Shown piece after piece: positions 1-14,732 of a stretch of DNA of 64,000 bases. The stretch is from Callaeas wilsoni (Eukaryota > Chordata > Aves > Passeriformes > Callaeidae), in contig VWPU01002161.1 in the NCBI GenBank assembly GCA_013398955.1, positions 1-64,000 on the forward strand, read 5' to 3'. The notes beneath the pieces are model-generated. The model did not search any database, had not been told where the DNA came from, and saw nothing but the letters and a program-made list of their open reading frames with translations. Position 1 is the stretch's first letter; each line of letters opens with the position of its first letter. The position numbers and the translations under genes were made by a program.

Positions 1-825
1 CCTCTGACCCTCAGTGCAGTCCCTTAATCTCTTGCAGTCTTCAAGCAGGGGAACCAAGAACATGGAAACACATCTAAAAGTAGAGTCAGCTCTAACTAGA
101 GCAGAGTTGTTCTGAGGAGTATGTATCATTTCCTTTGAAGGGAAAAGAGGAAGCTCATAAAAATACAAGCTCGGGCAATGTATTTATCCATATTCTCAGG
201 ATGCTTAACCTTTTTCCTTAAATAAGGGCTTCTGGTTAAGAAGATCCATTTTCCTATAAAGCATTCTGCCACCGTGTTTATGAAGGAAAGCTAGAAAACT
301 AGGACCTCTAAAATGTTCAAAAATTTTGGAACAAAATAAAGCATCTAAATTAAATTTTAAACTCAGGGTTGGTTTTTTTTTTAGATTCTTACTGTCAACA
401 TAGAAATTCTCAGAGTTGCCATTTTAGCACTAAATCACAATATTTGCCATCAAGAGGGCACCGTCCAAGAACAGTAAAGGGCACATGATTTCCCCTGACA
501 GGACAGAAAGCAAGAACATAGAAACCAAAGGGCCCAATCCTTTTAGTTTGTTTTCTTACAGATTACAAAGGATTTGTTTTATTTCATTACCATGAGTCAG
601 TTCTGCTTTACTCTGATTTCTAGGAGCAAAAAAGGAGGGACTACAAGGGAGAACTGAGTCACATCTTCACAGGCATGGCCCCAATCTTAGCTGTGCGTCT
701 CCTGAGACAGATAGTCACAGAGACTCAGTCGTATCTGGAATGGCAAGCTCAAAAGGCAGACCTTTCACTCAGAAGCGGCTCCATTCTTTTTCCAGGCACT
801 CATAAAAATATCAAAGAGTCACTGA

Positions 826-945
826 GGATGGAAAAGACCTCCAAGGTAACTGAGTCCAACCATTAACCCAGCATCACCATGCTCACCACTAAACCATATC
901 CCCAAGTGCCACATGCACACAGCTTTTGAACTCTTCCAGGGTTCC
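826..945 (-). mobile_element. CR1 LINE 3' fragment
   Basis: Words such as GAGTCCAACCATTAACCCAG, CCACTAAACCATATCCCCAA and GTGCCACATGCACAC match the complement of the CR1 3' region as I know it. The copy is therefore on the minus strand. It is short, 5'-truncated and diverged, like most genomic CR1 copies. It resembles the subfamily of the 31.6-kb copy. Confidence 0.6.
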
Positions 946-3900
946 CCTTCACACGCTTTGAGATAAAGGGAGCTCCACTTTGGACTGTGGTGTCCTGATT
1001 TTGGATGGACTAGCGTTAACTTTCTTCCCAGTAGCTGGTGCAGGCTGCCTTTTCCATATAGGATGAGAATACTGTTGATAACACACTACTGATGTTTTAG
1101 TTGTTGCTAAGCACAGCTTACATCAAGTCAAGGACTTTCCAGCTTCTGCCAGCAAGGAAGCTGGAGACACAAGGAGATGGGAAGAGGCACAGCTGGGACA
1201 GCTGGCCAAAGGGATATTCCATAGCATATGGCATCATGCTGAACAATAAATCAGGGGGGAGTTGAGCAGGGGGTGGCAGTCTGATGCTCGGGGTCTGGTT
1301 GGGCATTGGTCAGTGGGCATTGCGCAGCTGCATCGTGCATCACTTCTTTGTGCATTCACTTATTATTATTATTATTCTCCCTTCCTTTTCTGTCCTATTA
1401 AACTTTATCTCAGCTCATAAGTTCTACCTGTTTTCCCCAAATTGTCTCCCCCACCCACTGCAAATGGCTGTGGCATTTAGCTGCCTGCTGGGTTAATCCA
1501 GAACACACCGGGAACTCCCAGTGCACCCCAGAACTAGTAGGTGCCACAGCCCAGACTGCACTGCTCGTTTGTAAGATGATATTCACACTTACAGTCACCT
1601 GCCATTAAGCACCAGTGTTTTCCTTTAAATTATGGGCCATGACATTGACTCTTGGCATGGCTGAGCTATTTCTTTAACCAAAGTCTTGTGCATGTGAATA
1701 GAAATAAATGAATATGTCTGCATTGCTCTTTCGTTAGTAGACTTGATAGCCTGAGTGGAAAAAATGGGTGGTGAAATATTCTTGGCTGCTTCTCGCACTG
1801 CACTCTTTGCATCTTCTCCTAGTGGCTGTCAGAAAAAATCAGTGGACTAGACAGACCTCTACTGTAACCCGAAACAGCCCTAAACCTTCAGAAATCACGA
1901 CTTCTAAATCTTCTATTTTGAGTAGTATCTTCCCTCCTCCACCCCTTCCTTTTTTTTCAAACAGAAATGAGGGCACTACATAGGATATTGAAGAAAAACA
2001 TTCCCCACTAAAAAAAAAAAAATTTAAAAAAAAAAAATCACAGTAGTTATCAGTTGTGAGGAATGCAGAGCACAGGGAGGGAGAGAAGCTGTTCCACTGT
2101 AAAATTCACCAGTTTCTGCATTCAGCACATACTGTCTACCTCCTCTCCTTTATGCATTTCAGGCAGCAAATCACCTTTTTTATGGGCAAAGAAGGTCGAA
2201 CACAGACGCTCAGCAACAGGTTCAGAGTTAATCAGAAAGCCAGCAACCGGGTCAAGAACGTAAGAAAGAGCTGTAAAATCGCTCCCAGGTGATCTTTTAG
2301 TTTCATCTGGAAACAAGCACTGCAAGCTTGCCTTTGAAATATTGTGAAATCCTGTTGGACTTCAACCCCACAAACACTGTGCTGAAGTTACAAGCAATTT
2401 AAGAGCTGGAGTATAACATTTGTTTTCCATTTGCTCACCTAGATCTTGGATCATTTAAATCAGTAACTTAAAGAATTTGGGATATATTTCAGACTGCATT
2501 CCTCTGTCCTTACAGCTCCGACCTTCAGCAAACCACCCCTACGTGTATGTGATAGATCAATGTCAGGGCGATACAAAGTAGAATTGTAAATTTTTTTGGT
2601 GTGTTTGGCTCTTGGCATAGTAGATTCACACACAATTACAACTCTCAAAAGAGAATCATCTTCTATAGTCAAAACACACAAAATTACATGATAGCAATTG
2701 CTAAGAACCTGAACCTATTGTGGTTCTATACCTGTAAAAATGAATGCAGCATTTTTAGATGAAGGCGCAAGTGGTAGTTAAGCTGTCTTAAAATTAAGAA
2801 ATATGTCTAAAATATCACTTGGACTTTTTTCCTTTTATTTAACAAAAGAACACTTACTATTTCAATAGGATTCTGACAGCCTGACAAATGCTATTCATCA
2901 ATGTTTTTTCTTTATAAGAAAAGGGAACAGCAACAGAGAAACCAGCTTTTCTCTACTGCAGTAATTTTATTTTTGTGTTCCATCGGGGCCTTTCAAGCAG
3001 AATTTAAGGTATTTTATTTTTAATTAGCTGTAGCGGAATATTTGTCTGCTTTCCATACCATTCCATACAGAACAGTAACCTCAAGATGGCGATATTTGTC
3101 CCCTTTTAGAGAGTGGGTTGACAGCAGGGATTGCTGAAGCATCTTCCTTCATTCTTAAGGCGAAGTGGAATTTGTCTTTGAGCACGTTAGGGTGTAGCTG
3201 CCTCCCAGAAATTTCTGCACACCCCCCTCTGATAAAGGTTCTTAACTGCCATTTTCACGTCTTGCATCTTAGAGTGATAAACAAAGGCCTAGGGATGGAA
3301 TTGCAAAAAAACAGACTGGCTTTGGATTTCAGATTATGAGCTGAAAACAAACACCAGAAAGGTCTCGATAATTGGAAATAAAGGTGAATTTTCAACGAGG
3401 AAGTAATTCTTTTACTCCAAGATGCTGGAAAATTCTTTGCCTTTTGCATGCCTTAGGAGGACAGCACACACAGAAACATACCCGTGAAACAAATACTGTC
3501 CCATTCCTGAATTTTCATTAAATAGCAGCAAAGGAAATCAAATTCCTGAATGCTCTAAAATGTAACACGATATGTTGTATTAAAAAAGCTTTTTTTTCTT
3601 GGTTCTATAGGAAAGCAGTTTTTATGAGAGCTCAGCATTTCTATAACACAGAAGGTTGCAAAAATTATTGGATACTGAGGAAAGAAAGATTATTACTAGA
3701 CTCTTCCTGTGAACCCCTCCAAGCCACAGTCAAGCTAAAGCTGAAGACTTTTATGGGGAAGTTGAGTTCTTTGCACTGAGGGTTTTTATTTGTGCTTAAA
3801 AGGCTTGCCCTGACAAAGGGTGACAACATTTACAGGCTGTGATCTACAACATCCATGTACAAACCATAGGATTATAAGTCAAATTTATATGAAAGAGGTA

Positions 3901-5555
3901 AGAAAGAATTAGTTTTAGTTCAAAGCCTTAGTTTCAGGCAGCTCCTACTGTGAGCTATGAACATTTAAGCAGTTACCTTTGGGCAAAGGGGACACAAACT
4001 GGTTTTCTCCAGGAACTGATTAAGCAGAATGGAAATGTTGGGAATTTATGATTTTGGAGTTATCAAAGTCTCTTTGCAAACCTGGTGTCTGTCTGCAGGT
4101 TGCTCCTGTTCCCTGCACGAGGGGTCACCCTATCAAATACTATCTAAAGGAATTGCCTCCCCTGCTACTCTGGAGATTCTTTGCTGTTGCTCTATTTGCA
4201 GTTGTCTTGCTGATTCCCTGTGAACTGCTCGTGTCGGCTTTTGTAACTGTGACAAGGCCACCTTTCGCATGAGAAGCAAACAAAATTTACTCAAGCTGCC
4301 ACCAAACAGCGTGGCTTTATAGCTGTCACTTCCAGCAGCCCTTGCAGGGTACATGCTCAAGGAAGTCCATTGCCTGGCCATCTTTTGTTGCCTGTGACAG
4401 CTTCACAGCTTTTCTTAGCTCCAGTCTAGCATTGCCACGAGCCATTTTCCTTGTTTCCAAACAGCGTGCTGTACTACCACAGCCTTTCGGGTCTTTTCAT
4501 GTGTGGTGCTATTCAGATGTTTTCTGGCATAAGGTGTCAGGCTCTCTGCCTTCACTTGAGTGTTTCCAGTACCAATTAGTAAAATTGCCTTCAGGTCCTG
4601 AAGAATTTAGGAGCTTGCCTCAGCTAAAGAGGCTTTTGCTTAAGTCTTCGGCATATTGCTCTTAATAGCATGCCTGAACTGCTTGAAGCAAGCAAGCAGC
4701 TGAAGCATGCAGGCAACGCAGCAAAAGCCTGTTGGAAAGGGACACCTGGGACTAGGACCTGATAAAAATCAAGGATCAAGGCAAAGAACCCAAGAAACAG
4801 AAGCTTGGTTAGTTCAGGCATAACCCACTTGTCTCTTCAGAGCCACTCACAACAGTTCACAGGCAAGGAGATCTTACAAAGCAGCCATGCTCTGGTGTAT
4901 GAAGATACTGCTGGAGACCAGTCCAAAAGCTGGTAATAACAGGATCCCCCCAAAAAATCCCAGACCTGATTAATAACAGGAGATTTTTTCTGTTAGAACA
5001 TAGGCAAAAATTGCCCCTGTCAATCCACTAGAATATTATTGTTGAAAAACATGGGCAGAAGGAAGTCCTCTATTTGAGGAGATGCTTTGGAAAATGTACA
5101 ATAACAATAAAGAGTCAATTACCCGAGAGTGCAATTTAGACAGATCACTGGAAGAGTTGCTTTAATTAGTGTGGTTGTTAAATCTGTTGCCTTGCTTATG
5201 CTGCAGATGTGCCTCCTGCCACTTCATGTCTAGCAGCAAGCACACCACACAGGGACTGGAATGGGGAAGGTGTTTTTTAAACCAAAATGCAGGTGCAGCA
5301 ATTTACACCAGCTGAGCTTGAGCCCTGTGGGGCTTGCTCAAAGTCTCTGTGGGAGACCTGAAATGGAGACAGGTAAGGAATGAAGATCAAAAAACAACAG
5401 CTAGCCAGAAAACAGAACCCTTCATGTACCCTGCAAACCAATCTCAAGCTCCTCCAGCCCAGTGCAAGCAGCAATGACCACTGCAAGGCACATAAAAGCA
5501 GAGATCCTGCAGTCACTGCCAGAGGAAGCTACTGAGGAATCACCTCCCTAGAGCT
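946..5555. other. Non-coding stretch, no gene seen
   Basis: AT-rich sequence with only short open frames that resemble no protein I know. It includes a short ATT run near 1.36 kb and an A-rich tract at 2.01-2.04 kb. Nothing else can be supported. Confidence 0.6.
2009..2038. repeat. A-rich low-complexity tract
   Basis: Two A-runs of 11 or more separated by TTT. No adjacent element recognised that it could be the tail of. Confidence 0.8.
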
Positions 5556-5559
5556 GGAT

Positions 5560-5720
5560 CCAGTACCCCAGGTCCTGCCTGGCCAGGGCCACATAGGTGG
5601 GGATAAACACCTCACCTGCTCTGCTTGGGTACATTCCTTCCAATGCAGCCCAGAACGCTGTTTGCCTTATCTGCAAGGAGAGTGCACTGCTAGCGCAGCT
5701 TCTTGTCACCAGAGCCAGTA
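5560..5720 (-). mobile_element. Diverged CR1 LINE fragment
   Basis: The stretch around AATGCAGCCCAGAACGCTGT followed by TTGCCTTATCTGCAAG corresponds to the CR1 segment whose complement usually reads GCAGCCCAGGATACGGTTGG. That places it roughly 500 nt from the CR1 3' end. The copy is heavily diverged and lacks the 3' terminus. Boundaries are approximate. Confidence 0.5.
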
Positions 5721-8700
5721 CTCAGCTTGCAGAGGCTGGGACAGACTAGTCTTTCCTGAAAAGCAGCCAAGGAGTAGGTGGGCACAGGATATGGCCTTCT
5801 CTAAATGATTCACGATTTGGACCCGTTCCCTATGAAGCCAAACTACCAGAACCAGCTGGTGTCTGGCCCAAGAGTGTACTGAGAATATTAAAAATCATCA
5901 TCTTATGCAATTGCAGTGTTATCTCACGGCTAGTTTGCGTGCTGGGGTAAGGTGGGCACTCAGCTGCTCAGAACACAAGGCCAGAGTTCAACATGCCCAG
6001 CTCCAATATTCTCTTGAAATCTTGCCCTGAGGTTGGTAGGCTTGTGCCAACAGAACCAAATCCTGTTTGCTCCTTACTCCGAGGATTCCCCACACCTCTT
6101 GGCTAAGTGCTCACACTCCCTTCTGCCTCCTCTGCTCCAGGCTCCAGCCAACTGTCACCCCCTGGGAGCCAAACATTTACAGCGTGAAAATCCCAACACA
6201 TGACAACCAACCTCGCTCAGTGCTTCTGTCAAGGCAACTGCTGCCTTTCAAGCTGATTTCCCTGACTAATTAAGCATGGAGACACACCAGGCTGCCAACT
6301 GAGTGGTGGTTGCAGCATCCATCATTCCAGCAGAATTCAACCTAATGGGCTAAAAGCTGCAGCTTGAGAGCCCAGAACAGCTTGTTCACTGGAATGGAAA
6401 ACCCATTGTTTACTGTGCTCTAAAATTCCCCAAGTTAAAAAGAGAGGGGAAAAAAACCAAACAAAACCACCTACATTCTCCATCCTTGAAAACATTAATT
6501 ATGAATTACTAAGAGAGAAAAAACACCTGCTCCCCTTCTGTCATCAACATTTTATGAATTACACCTTTCAGTCTTTCCAGACATTAAAGCTCCCAAGGTC
6601 CTTCAGAGGTAGTAAAAAGTGCATGGCCACGCTAAGTCCCATTTGGCTACAAAACCATGTTGTTTCCACCAGGAATGAAGTTTGTTTCCCTCCCACGTGT
6701 ATGCTTTGGCTTCCTTTGTGCGTGTGCAGTTTGGATGAAGCAGTTTCTCCATGTGTTTGGGAGAACATTCTCCTTCCTGTTAACTCAGTTCACACAGAAA
6801 ATGACTGTGAACTGTAAGGTGTTATTTGTATGGGTTTTTTAACTCTCTGCAGCAGCTTAGATCCTTATAAAGACCCTGAGAAATAGAGCAGAACTTAATT
6901 TTAATTACATCAAGTGTAAGTCAATTAGACCAAAAAGAGAAGAGTAAAGCTCAAGGATGCCATGTATGAAAGCAACCTGGAGTGTCCATGTTCACACTCA
7001 CACTCCAGCTATATCTCAATTTGAGGGAAAAAATCCCAACTTTAAGTTAGCCTATTGGCACAAAAGGACTAGAAGGCAAATTACTGCAAGTACATTTAAG
7101 CTGAAGTTCTATTCAAAGAAAAACACCACTGGTGTTTACAGAAAATAAAATGAAAAAGTTTCACTAAGTACTGAAATCTGACCTCAATGTATAATTTCAA
7201 ATCCTTTGAGACATATAAAACATTACAACAGTGTATTTTTGATTCATCAGAGCCAAAGATTTTATAATCTGAAAAAAACCTTGACAACCTATTTTACATT
7301 TATATCCCAAATCAAAGCGACAAGATAAAAGGAATAACTTCTTTCTTGACCTAGTAATATTGACAGAGACAATAATATTTCTGATGCTAAAAATTGGCTC
7401 TGATAGCTGAAGAAATAATTAGAGAATTTGATTTTTTAAGAGACGAGATCAGCAAACATCAGCAAAAGTATCATGTATGGAGGTCTGGTTCTAAGACTGT
7501 AAACAAAGAATGGATACCTGGATTGGGCAGGTTTTCACTTTAGACTGACTATAAAAAAAAAAATATAGCCAAACTGAAGAAGACATACAGAGCTGAAGAC
7601 TGTTTTGGCCATCTCCTGCAAAGGATTACTTTGTTATGAGGATTTTAAGTAACGTTTCAATGTTTTAAAGTTATCAAACTCCCACATACCTTTTCTCTTT
7701 TTCGAACGTGAGCCTAATTCCCAGTTGCAATTCTGCAGCCAGGGCTGTCACTCGAACAGGAGCTAAACAAGAGCTGCTGCACTGGGCAAGGGGCAGGACA
7801 GGCCCTGTGCCTGGGGATGTGTGGGAGCATGAGCCACCTCTGACCAGACAGAGAGCAAAGCCAACTCAGCTTCTGCAGGGAAAAACCAGCAAAATAAACA
7901 AAAACCCCACCACATGACCAGGAAGATATCAGGGAATACCTGTAAATAAATAGTTTTAATTTTATCTCTCTGTGTTTGTTTCAACATCTCTTTCTTGCCC
8001 CTCCTTCAGCTACTTATCATCCTCTCCTTTTTCCCTTTATTCCCATTCCTGCCTTGCCCTTCTGTGTAATCCACTGTAATTCTATTGCCAGAAAAAGTCA
8101 GAGATACAAAATACCCATTCTCATTTCCCCATCAGCTGGTGACACCTTCTCCTGCATCTTTCCTCTCCATGCAGCTATCAACCTGCACAGGGCAGCAGCC
8201 ACCTCCAGTTCCTCTTTCTGCACCACCAGGTACAGGAGGATAAACTCTTCTCGATCCTCCCTCAGCCTCGCTGCTGGGCAGGTAACAGAGGATTGAAACC
8301 TTCAAGAGGAAACTTTCTGAGTCCCCATCACACTCTGCAAAGTGCCACTTGATAATGACCACAGGCTAGAACATAGGAATGCATTAAAAGACAGATGTTT
8401 CTTGGATGAGCAGCTATGAAAACACCCTGGTGTGTTGCATATATTCATAACTGGAGCGTCAAAGTCACAAAAGTCAAGAAAGTACATTTTTCAAAAAAAT
8501 CAAGACGTGCCAGCTTTTCCTGAAAATCCTCTCGTGCCTGAGGGAAGGAAAGCACCGCGGTACAGCGTGTGTTCCCAGCCTTCCACCCTCCTGCTAAGGG
8601 CTGCTTTTCCGGTGCTTTCAACACTGGATGAGAAAATGCTGTTGGTTATGCTGCTTTCCAACACACTACAGGACCTGCACGCAGCATCACCATGCTTTGG

Positions 8701-11700
8701 TAATGGCATCCACAGCCCTGCTCGAGTTGCAAGAGTCGTTGATCACAAGTCCAGCTCTTGCAGACCTCATGACAGGCTTTTTGCCACATGGGTGCACAGC
8801 ACAAAAACCCACTGCTGATTCATAAGCATCAGCTTTGCAACACTCAACAGCTAGAGGATTTTTCTATGCTTCATGCAGCTCAACAGATAGAAAGCACTGA
8901 AATACACAGAGTAGAAATTACCAAATCTCTGATATAAGCTACAAACACTCTTTTACATCTGAAGTACTTCTCTCTTAGCATTGCTTTTCCACCCCAGTTA
9001 GATACCAGAAATAGAAATACCTGATAGAAAACCAGAAATAGAAATTGCTTGGAAGCTGCCTGTGCTTATTTACCAACTCCAGTCTTTGATAAAAATACAG
9101 ATCTGAACTGAATAAGTATTTCACAGTGAAACAAAAATAGCTTCACTGAGCAAAGAGAAATTAAGACAAGAGAGAAGAGAGTGACCTTCTTTAGATAAAT
9201 CATTTTCTAAATGACGTAAGCCATAAGTTCATGAAAACCTGGAACATCTAAGTACAGCAATACCTTGTCTGGCAAAATCATCTGTTTTCTTCAACAACTT
9301 TCACTGCTTAAGTATTTTTCCAATCAACAGTATGGTATAAGACAATATTTGAGTTTGTGTTCCCCAAGAGATTGCACGCAATTTCTGAAACAGGATATAG
9401 CCAAACATCACAGCCGTTCTGAAAATACAAGCTGTTCTATTAAACTGTTCTTCCCCACAGCCAATCCCCCTCTCATTGTTGAGGAATAAATTTAGGGCAG
9501 GCAGCTCAATTTGCAACTTGCACTGCAGCTTACGCACCAACTTGAGCATTAAAAGTATTCCTCAACATCACAGCACCCTCAGAGACACAGAGTAAAAGAG
9601 CTGCCTAGATCCATTTTCTTATAAAGTTTCCTTTCCATATTTTTCCATAAACATTCCTCAGCTATAGAAGTTATACTTGTTAAGTACATGTGACCACGGT
9701 GATCAGTGACACAAAGTGACTGCAGTCAGGCCACAACTCAAACAAAAGATTAATATCCCAAAGTTCAAGCTGAAATAAATGTTTCCTTGCAGAGCAGATG
9801 TGCGTTTTCTTCTTCCTCTTCAGCTAAAGAAAGACTCACCCACTCAGCTGCTTCCAAGAAATAGTATTGGCCTTGACCAGTTCAGCTGGGATTAATTTAA
9901 GGAGCACGACAAAGCATGGTCAGCCCTAAGAGCATTTGGCTGCAGAACAGCCTTACAGTAAACATCTGTGTTACTTCAGAAGGACGTGAAGAGACAGGTA
10001 CTCAGCTGCTATATATTGCCTTTTGCCCAGTAAACATTGAAATCAGGGCTGAAACACACCAGAAACCTAATTGTTGTTTGCTTCATCGATATCAGTAACA
10101 TTTGGGCATTTTATGTCATTTGACTCCACTTTGGGAACACCCTAGATCATGTGCTTTAAGGTCTACCAGGTCAGAACCCCCTTTGCTTGCTATGGTGAGC
10201 TGGTCCTACAGCTTTGCTCCCTACAGCATTGAAGCCTCTCTCCATCAACTGTGTGGTGCCACCATCTGTATTTCAGAAGTCGTTGTTGCTGATTCGCTGC
10301 CCTGAACATGAACATCTGTGCTTCAGCTCCTCCTGCTTCTCTCTGCTAGCAAATTCCCAAATGCCTGTGTTTTGTAACCAAGGGAAAAGCACCGGGATAA
10401 CTTTACTGTTGAATTTGTAAAATTCTCATTGCTATGAAGCTAGAGCAGGTGTTTTGCCACCTTAGGTTTACTGAAGTTGACTAGCAAATTTGGAAAGGTA
10501 ATTTCCATGGTTGTCTGCAATGCTTAATGGAAATGAAGTAGCACACATGAGTTTCTGTGTGAAGAAAATGAGTTAAATTTCACCAATGACAGACAGTAAC
10601 CACCAATCCACCTGTAGACAAAAGCACCACTCTGTCCCCAACAGAACACAGCAGAGTACTGCTCTGCCCCAGTTTAACGTGTTTATTTAAGCTTGCAGAG
10701 CTGAGAGGAGAACTCAAGCATCTGCATGCTGATGCTTGCATGGGCAGTTATCGGAGAGACACAAAGCAGGGATGGCTGGTCAGGAACCAGCTCACAGCTG
10801 CATCCATGCCAACAGCTCTTCTGGGACGCTGGGTGCACCCTCACCTTCGCCATTATGGAAACACGGAATTTTATTACATCTTTTTGCCAGGACTTGCATT
10901 CTTCATTGGTTCCCCATCGGAGAAGAGCCTCCCCAGTCTCCCCCACCTAGCCAGGCCTAGGCAGGATTTTAAACACATGAGACTCAGAGCTTTGCTCTCA
11001 GGTGACTGAGAACTGAGCCTAAATTTTACATCAAGATTCATTGGATGGCATCAAAACAGCAGAAGATTACTTCTGTGAGAACATACCTACATACATACCC
11101 ACATCCTTCCAGTAAAAAAGCCTAATTTTTTTGTGTATTCTACAAAATAACTCTCAGCTCTCTCTGCTGACATATTGAGATGTGTCCAATATTTTAATTT
11201 CAAAAGCAGTTTTAAATAAATCCCCCTTCCCCCCTCTCAAGACAAAAATAATCCAGTCTCTAGGAACTAAATCAGTAACAGCATTAAAAAGTGGTCAGTT
11301 TGGGGAATTAGATTTGCTTTTAATGTCAAGAGAGTAGGCTTTTACAACAAATAACATAGGAGGTATTCAATTTCTTCTCAGCTGTATCTGAATGCACCCA
11401 ATTGCAACACTAATATATCACGAATTTGATCAATGTCATGGTATTTTTCCAGTAATTTACTCAAATCACTGGTGCATTTGAGGTATAGGTAGTGTTTGAA
11501 AACAGCAACTGAACCCTTACCAAATTAAAATTAGAGTTGAAATATGAAAGCAAAAGCAGGCAACTTTACAAGACTGGGTGGCCTACCAAAAATTAGCCTT
11601 TTGCCTTTAGCCAGCCTTTAGCAGCACAAGGAAACTGCCCTCACATGCTGAAGGAGACCAGATTTTTTGACCCACAATCCTACTGGAGTCACAGCTTTTA

Positions 11701-14630
11701 CTTTCTTATTATTCCTGAGAGAGGCATATGAGCTACATGCTGGCAGAGATTCTGCAGCAACACAACACATCACATCAGTGTCCACCTGTGGGAAGTGACC
11801 TGTCCTGCAGCAGCTGCAGTGAGCACCACAGAGCAGATTCATCTTATTGGGTTCATCTTTCTGCCCTCCTGTAGCAGAGACAAGGGAAAGACCCATGGGC
11901 CAAGATTCACAAGTTCATTAATTTGCTGGCCTCTGATCCAAGGGCTGTGCCATGACCCTGACAAAAGAAGTAAATGCAGGTATTTTTCTGGTGTTCTCAC
12001 AGAGGCAGAAGGATGTGCAACTACACAGACTATGCTCACATGACTTTGCAATTCTTATTTTCTGCTCCTCTCCCCCCAGAGCATGGATCTGTTGGAGAAC
12101 CTCTGTGCATGGCTGTTCTTAAAGCATGGATGGCAACTGAACCCAACCCCACAGCTGAGATTTCTTGTCCCTGCAAAAGTTACCATGTTAAATAACAAAA
12201 GCATAGATAAAACTAATGCATCTCTGTCTAGGCTATGAACAGTTTGGTGTAAAAGTCTTGTTATTATTAGACATTTCCTGGTATTTTCCTTCCCACTAAG
12301 CAAGAGAAGCATTTTGAAGAACTCTAATCACAGTGGAACAGAAGGGCAAATATACTAATTTTCTCTTGGCTTTTAAACACAGAGAAAGACAATTCAGCTT
12401 TTTGAGTTTTCGGGGCTTGATTGCTACCCTTCTCCCTGTTGTTAGAATTCTGCTGGGATGGATTGAGATGTTCCCCATGCACCAGCCTCCAGAAGTGTTG
12501 CCAAGTATTCTTACCTTTTTGAGCTGCTTCTGTTCCATCTATCACACTCCTTCTGTGCACTGTATTTACCTATTCTGCTTTCTATTTTAATATTCAGCAC
12601 CTTAACTAGTGATTAATATTGGAGATCCCAAAATCTCCTCAGGATGCATCCTTCTACTCCAGGGAAGCAAGAATAACATGCCATAAATCTCACCTACTCC
12701 ACTGAAGGGAGCAGAATTTGCTGCTCCTCCACAATCAGTCCTTTAAGAGCCTGACATAAACAAGCAACCCTCCTGCCTATCCACTCAGGCTGTGATGTAT
12801 TCCCTATTTTTTTTTGGAAAAGCAATTTCTGCATAGAGTTTGCTCATACTTTGTCAGGCAAACACACCTGTTGATTAAATATCACTAACAACTCAAACCA
12901 AAAGCAGATTGTTGTCGAAGCGGTGCCTGGGTACTTTTCAGCCACAATGCAAGCTCAAGATGAGGGAACAACTCCTATTTCTGGCCTGCTTGTACTCATC
13001 CCTATTTATATGGAAGAGAAAGGAAAGCAAAGCCAGGCTCCATGTAATCATAAACTCCTCTTGTCTATATATGGCACATGTAGTTAATCACAGAGATTTA
13101 AGACAAAAGTACTTCGATGACAAGTATTTGGATGAGTGGGAAATAGCCCTGAATGGGAGCAGAGGCTTGCGGACTTGGTCCTGCTGGACTCTGAGCAGAG
13201 CTGTAATTCCCTTCTCCCCAAATACAGGGCTATCAAACTCCGTTGGAATTGCCCTGAACAGCAAAGTGAGCATCCTTCTGGTCTGAAGCCAGACTGCAAA
13301 CCGAGGGGGCAGAGAGGGAAAAGTTTTCTCTGGGACAAGTTCTACCTCCATCTCATGACCATTTCTTGCCAACACTGGAATAATCAGGTGGAAGTGAAGG
13401 AGCACATGGAGGCATGTAAAAAGCCCACAAGGATCTATAAAGGAGATGGATTATCCAGCACTACAGAATCTCTCTGTGTCAATGTTGTTTGTGTTTCTTC
13501 CCCAGCTTTGACAGGTTGATTGGCTCTTTCTTTATGTTTGGAAAATGATCAGCTTCTATTGTCCACATAGAGATTTCCAGGTAAGAGTCTTATCACTTTC
13601 AATTATTATTTCAGTGGGAATTTATGCGCTACAGAGAACAATGCTTGTTTTCTTGGAGTGTGGATAGCTGCGAGAGAACTGCTAGCTGAGAGTTATTCAC
13701 AATTATTGGTCTGTAAATCATTTCACTGTCTCATCACAAGTGCTAGGTTAGAACATGACTCCGTGTTTACTTAAAGAGCTCCTTTCATCTCAGAGGGATT
13801 ACATCAGCACATGCTGGCATGCAGCTACCTCTGGGGTGTTATTCTGTTTCCATAAAAGCCATGGAAACACTAACGGTGTGAAAAGCAGAGAGAGCAGCAG
13901 AGCGCTGTGCAGGCTCAGACCAAGGGGCTGCTGGGCTCAGCATCCTGTCTGCAGCACAAGCAAACGTGGACACACAGAGAAAAAAATATATTAAGGCAAA
14001 CATATGTCTTGAAATAAAAAAAACCAATAAACTTAAAAATGATACTTCTCTTTTCAGCCTTCAAGTATTTTCAGTTCAGGGCATTTCCTGGATCCATATG
14101 ACAAACTTTTGCATCCACAACTTTCTCTGGCAAGCAGCTCCCAGTCTGCTTCCTGCTGTGTGAAAACCCACTTCCTTTTCCTTGTTTTGATCATGTCTCC
14201 CACTAGCTTGGTTTGCTCTGACTCCTAGTTCTTGTACTACAAAACAGTTTGAGGCTTAAGGACACACTAAACTGGGATGAAGGACAAAACTCATCATATG
14301 TGGGACTCTCTCTCTCTTCTCCCCCTCTCCCCCAAGTGAGAGATGAAAACAGACCTTGGCAAACCCCACAAATCCTTTGAGAGCAAGTATTTATACACAA
14401 ATATTATGCTTTCTGAAAATGCCAAGGCAAAACAATGAGGGGGAAAATCCCTTTTCAATTACTTGAGCTGAGGTTTGCACAAAATGCTGCTTTTAACAGC
14501 CTTAAACACAAAGAGGTTTTTTTTTTCATATTCAGAATAATTGCCCAGAATCCCAAATAAAACAAATAGCCCCTTACACTGCCTTCCAGATGCCAGAATC
14601 TGGACTCACTGCAGCTGACAAGTGACAATT
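5721..14630. other. Non-coding stretch, no gene seen
   Basis: About 9 kb with no recognisable exon, repeat family or RNA gene by eye. Open frames up to about 128 codons occur, for example at 8432-8818. They are within chance expectation for a window of this size and have no recognisable domain. Confidence 0.55.
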
Positions 14631-14636
14631 TCTGAC

Positions 14637-14732
14637 TTCCTTCCTTCCTTCCTTCCTTCCTTCCTTCCTTCCTTCCTTCCTTCCTTCCTTCCTTCCTTCC
14701 TTCCTTCCTTCCTTCCTTCCTTCCTTCCTTCC
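14637..14732. repeat. (TTCC)24 microsatellite
   Basis: 24 uninterrupted copies of TTCC (GGAA on the other strand), 96 nt. It makes open frames on the minus strand that encode repeating KEGR, which are artefacts. A perfect array of this length is expected to be length-polymorphic. Confidence 0.99.

Noticed and set aside
12909..13519. Overlapping open frames of 125 and 127 codons
   Set aside because: Frames on both strands overlap with no recognised domain. Treated as chance.
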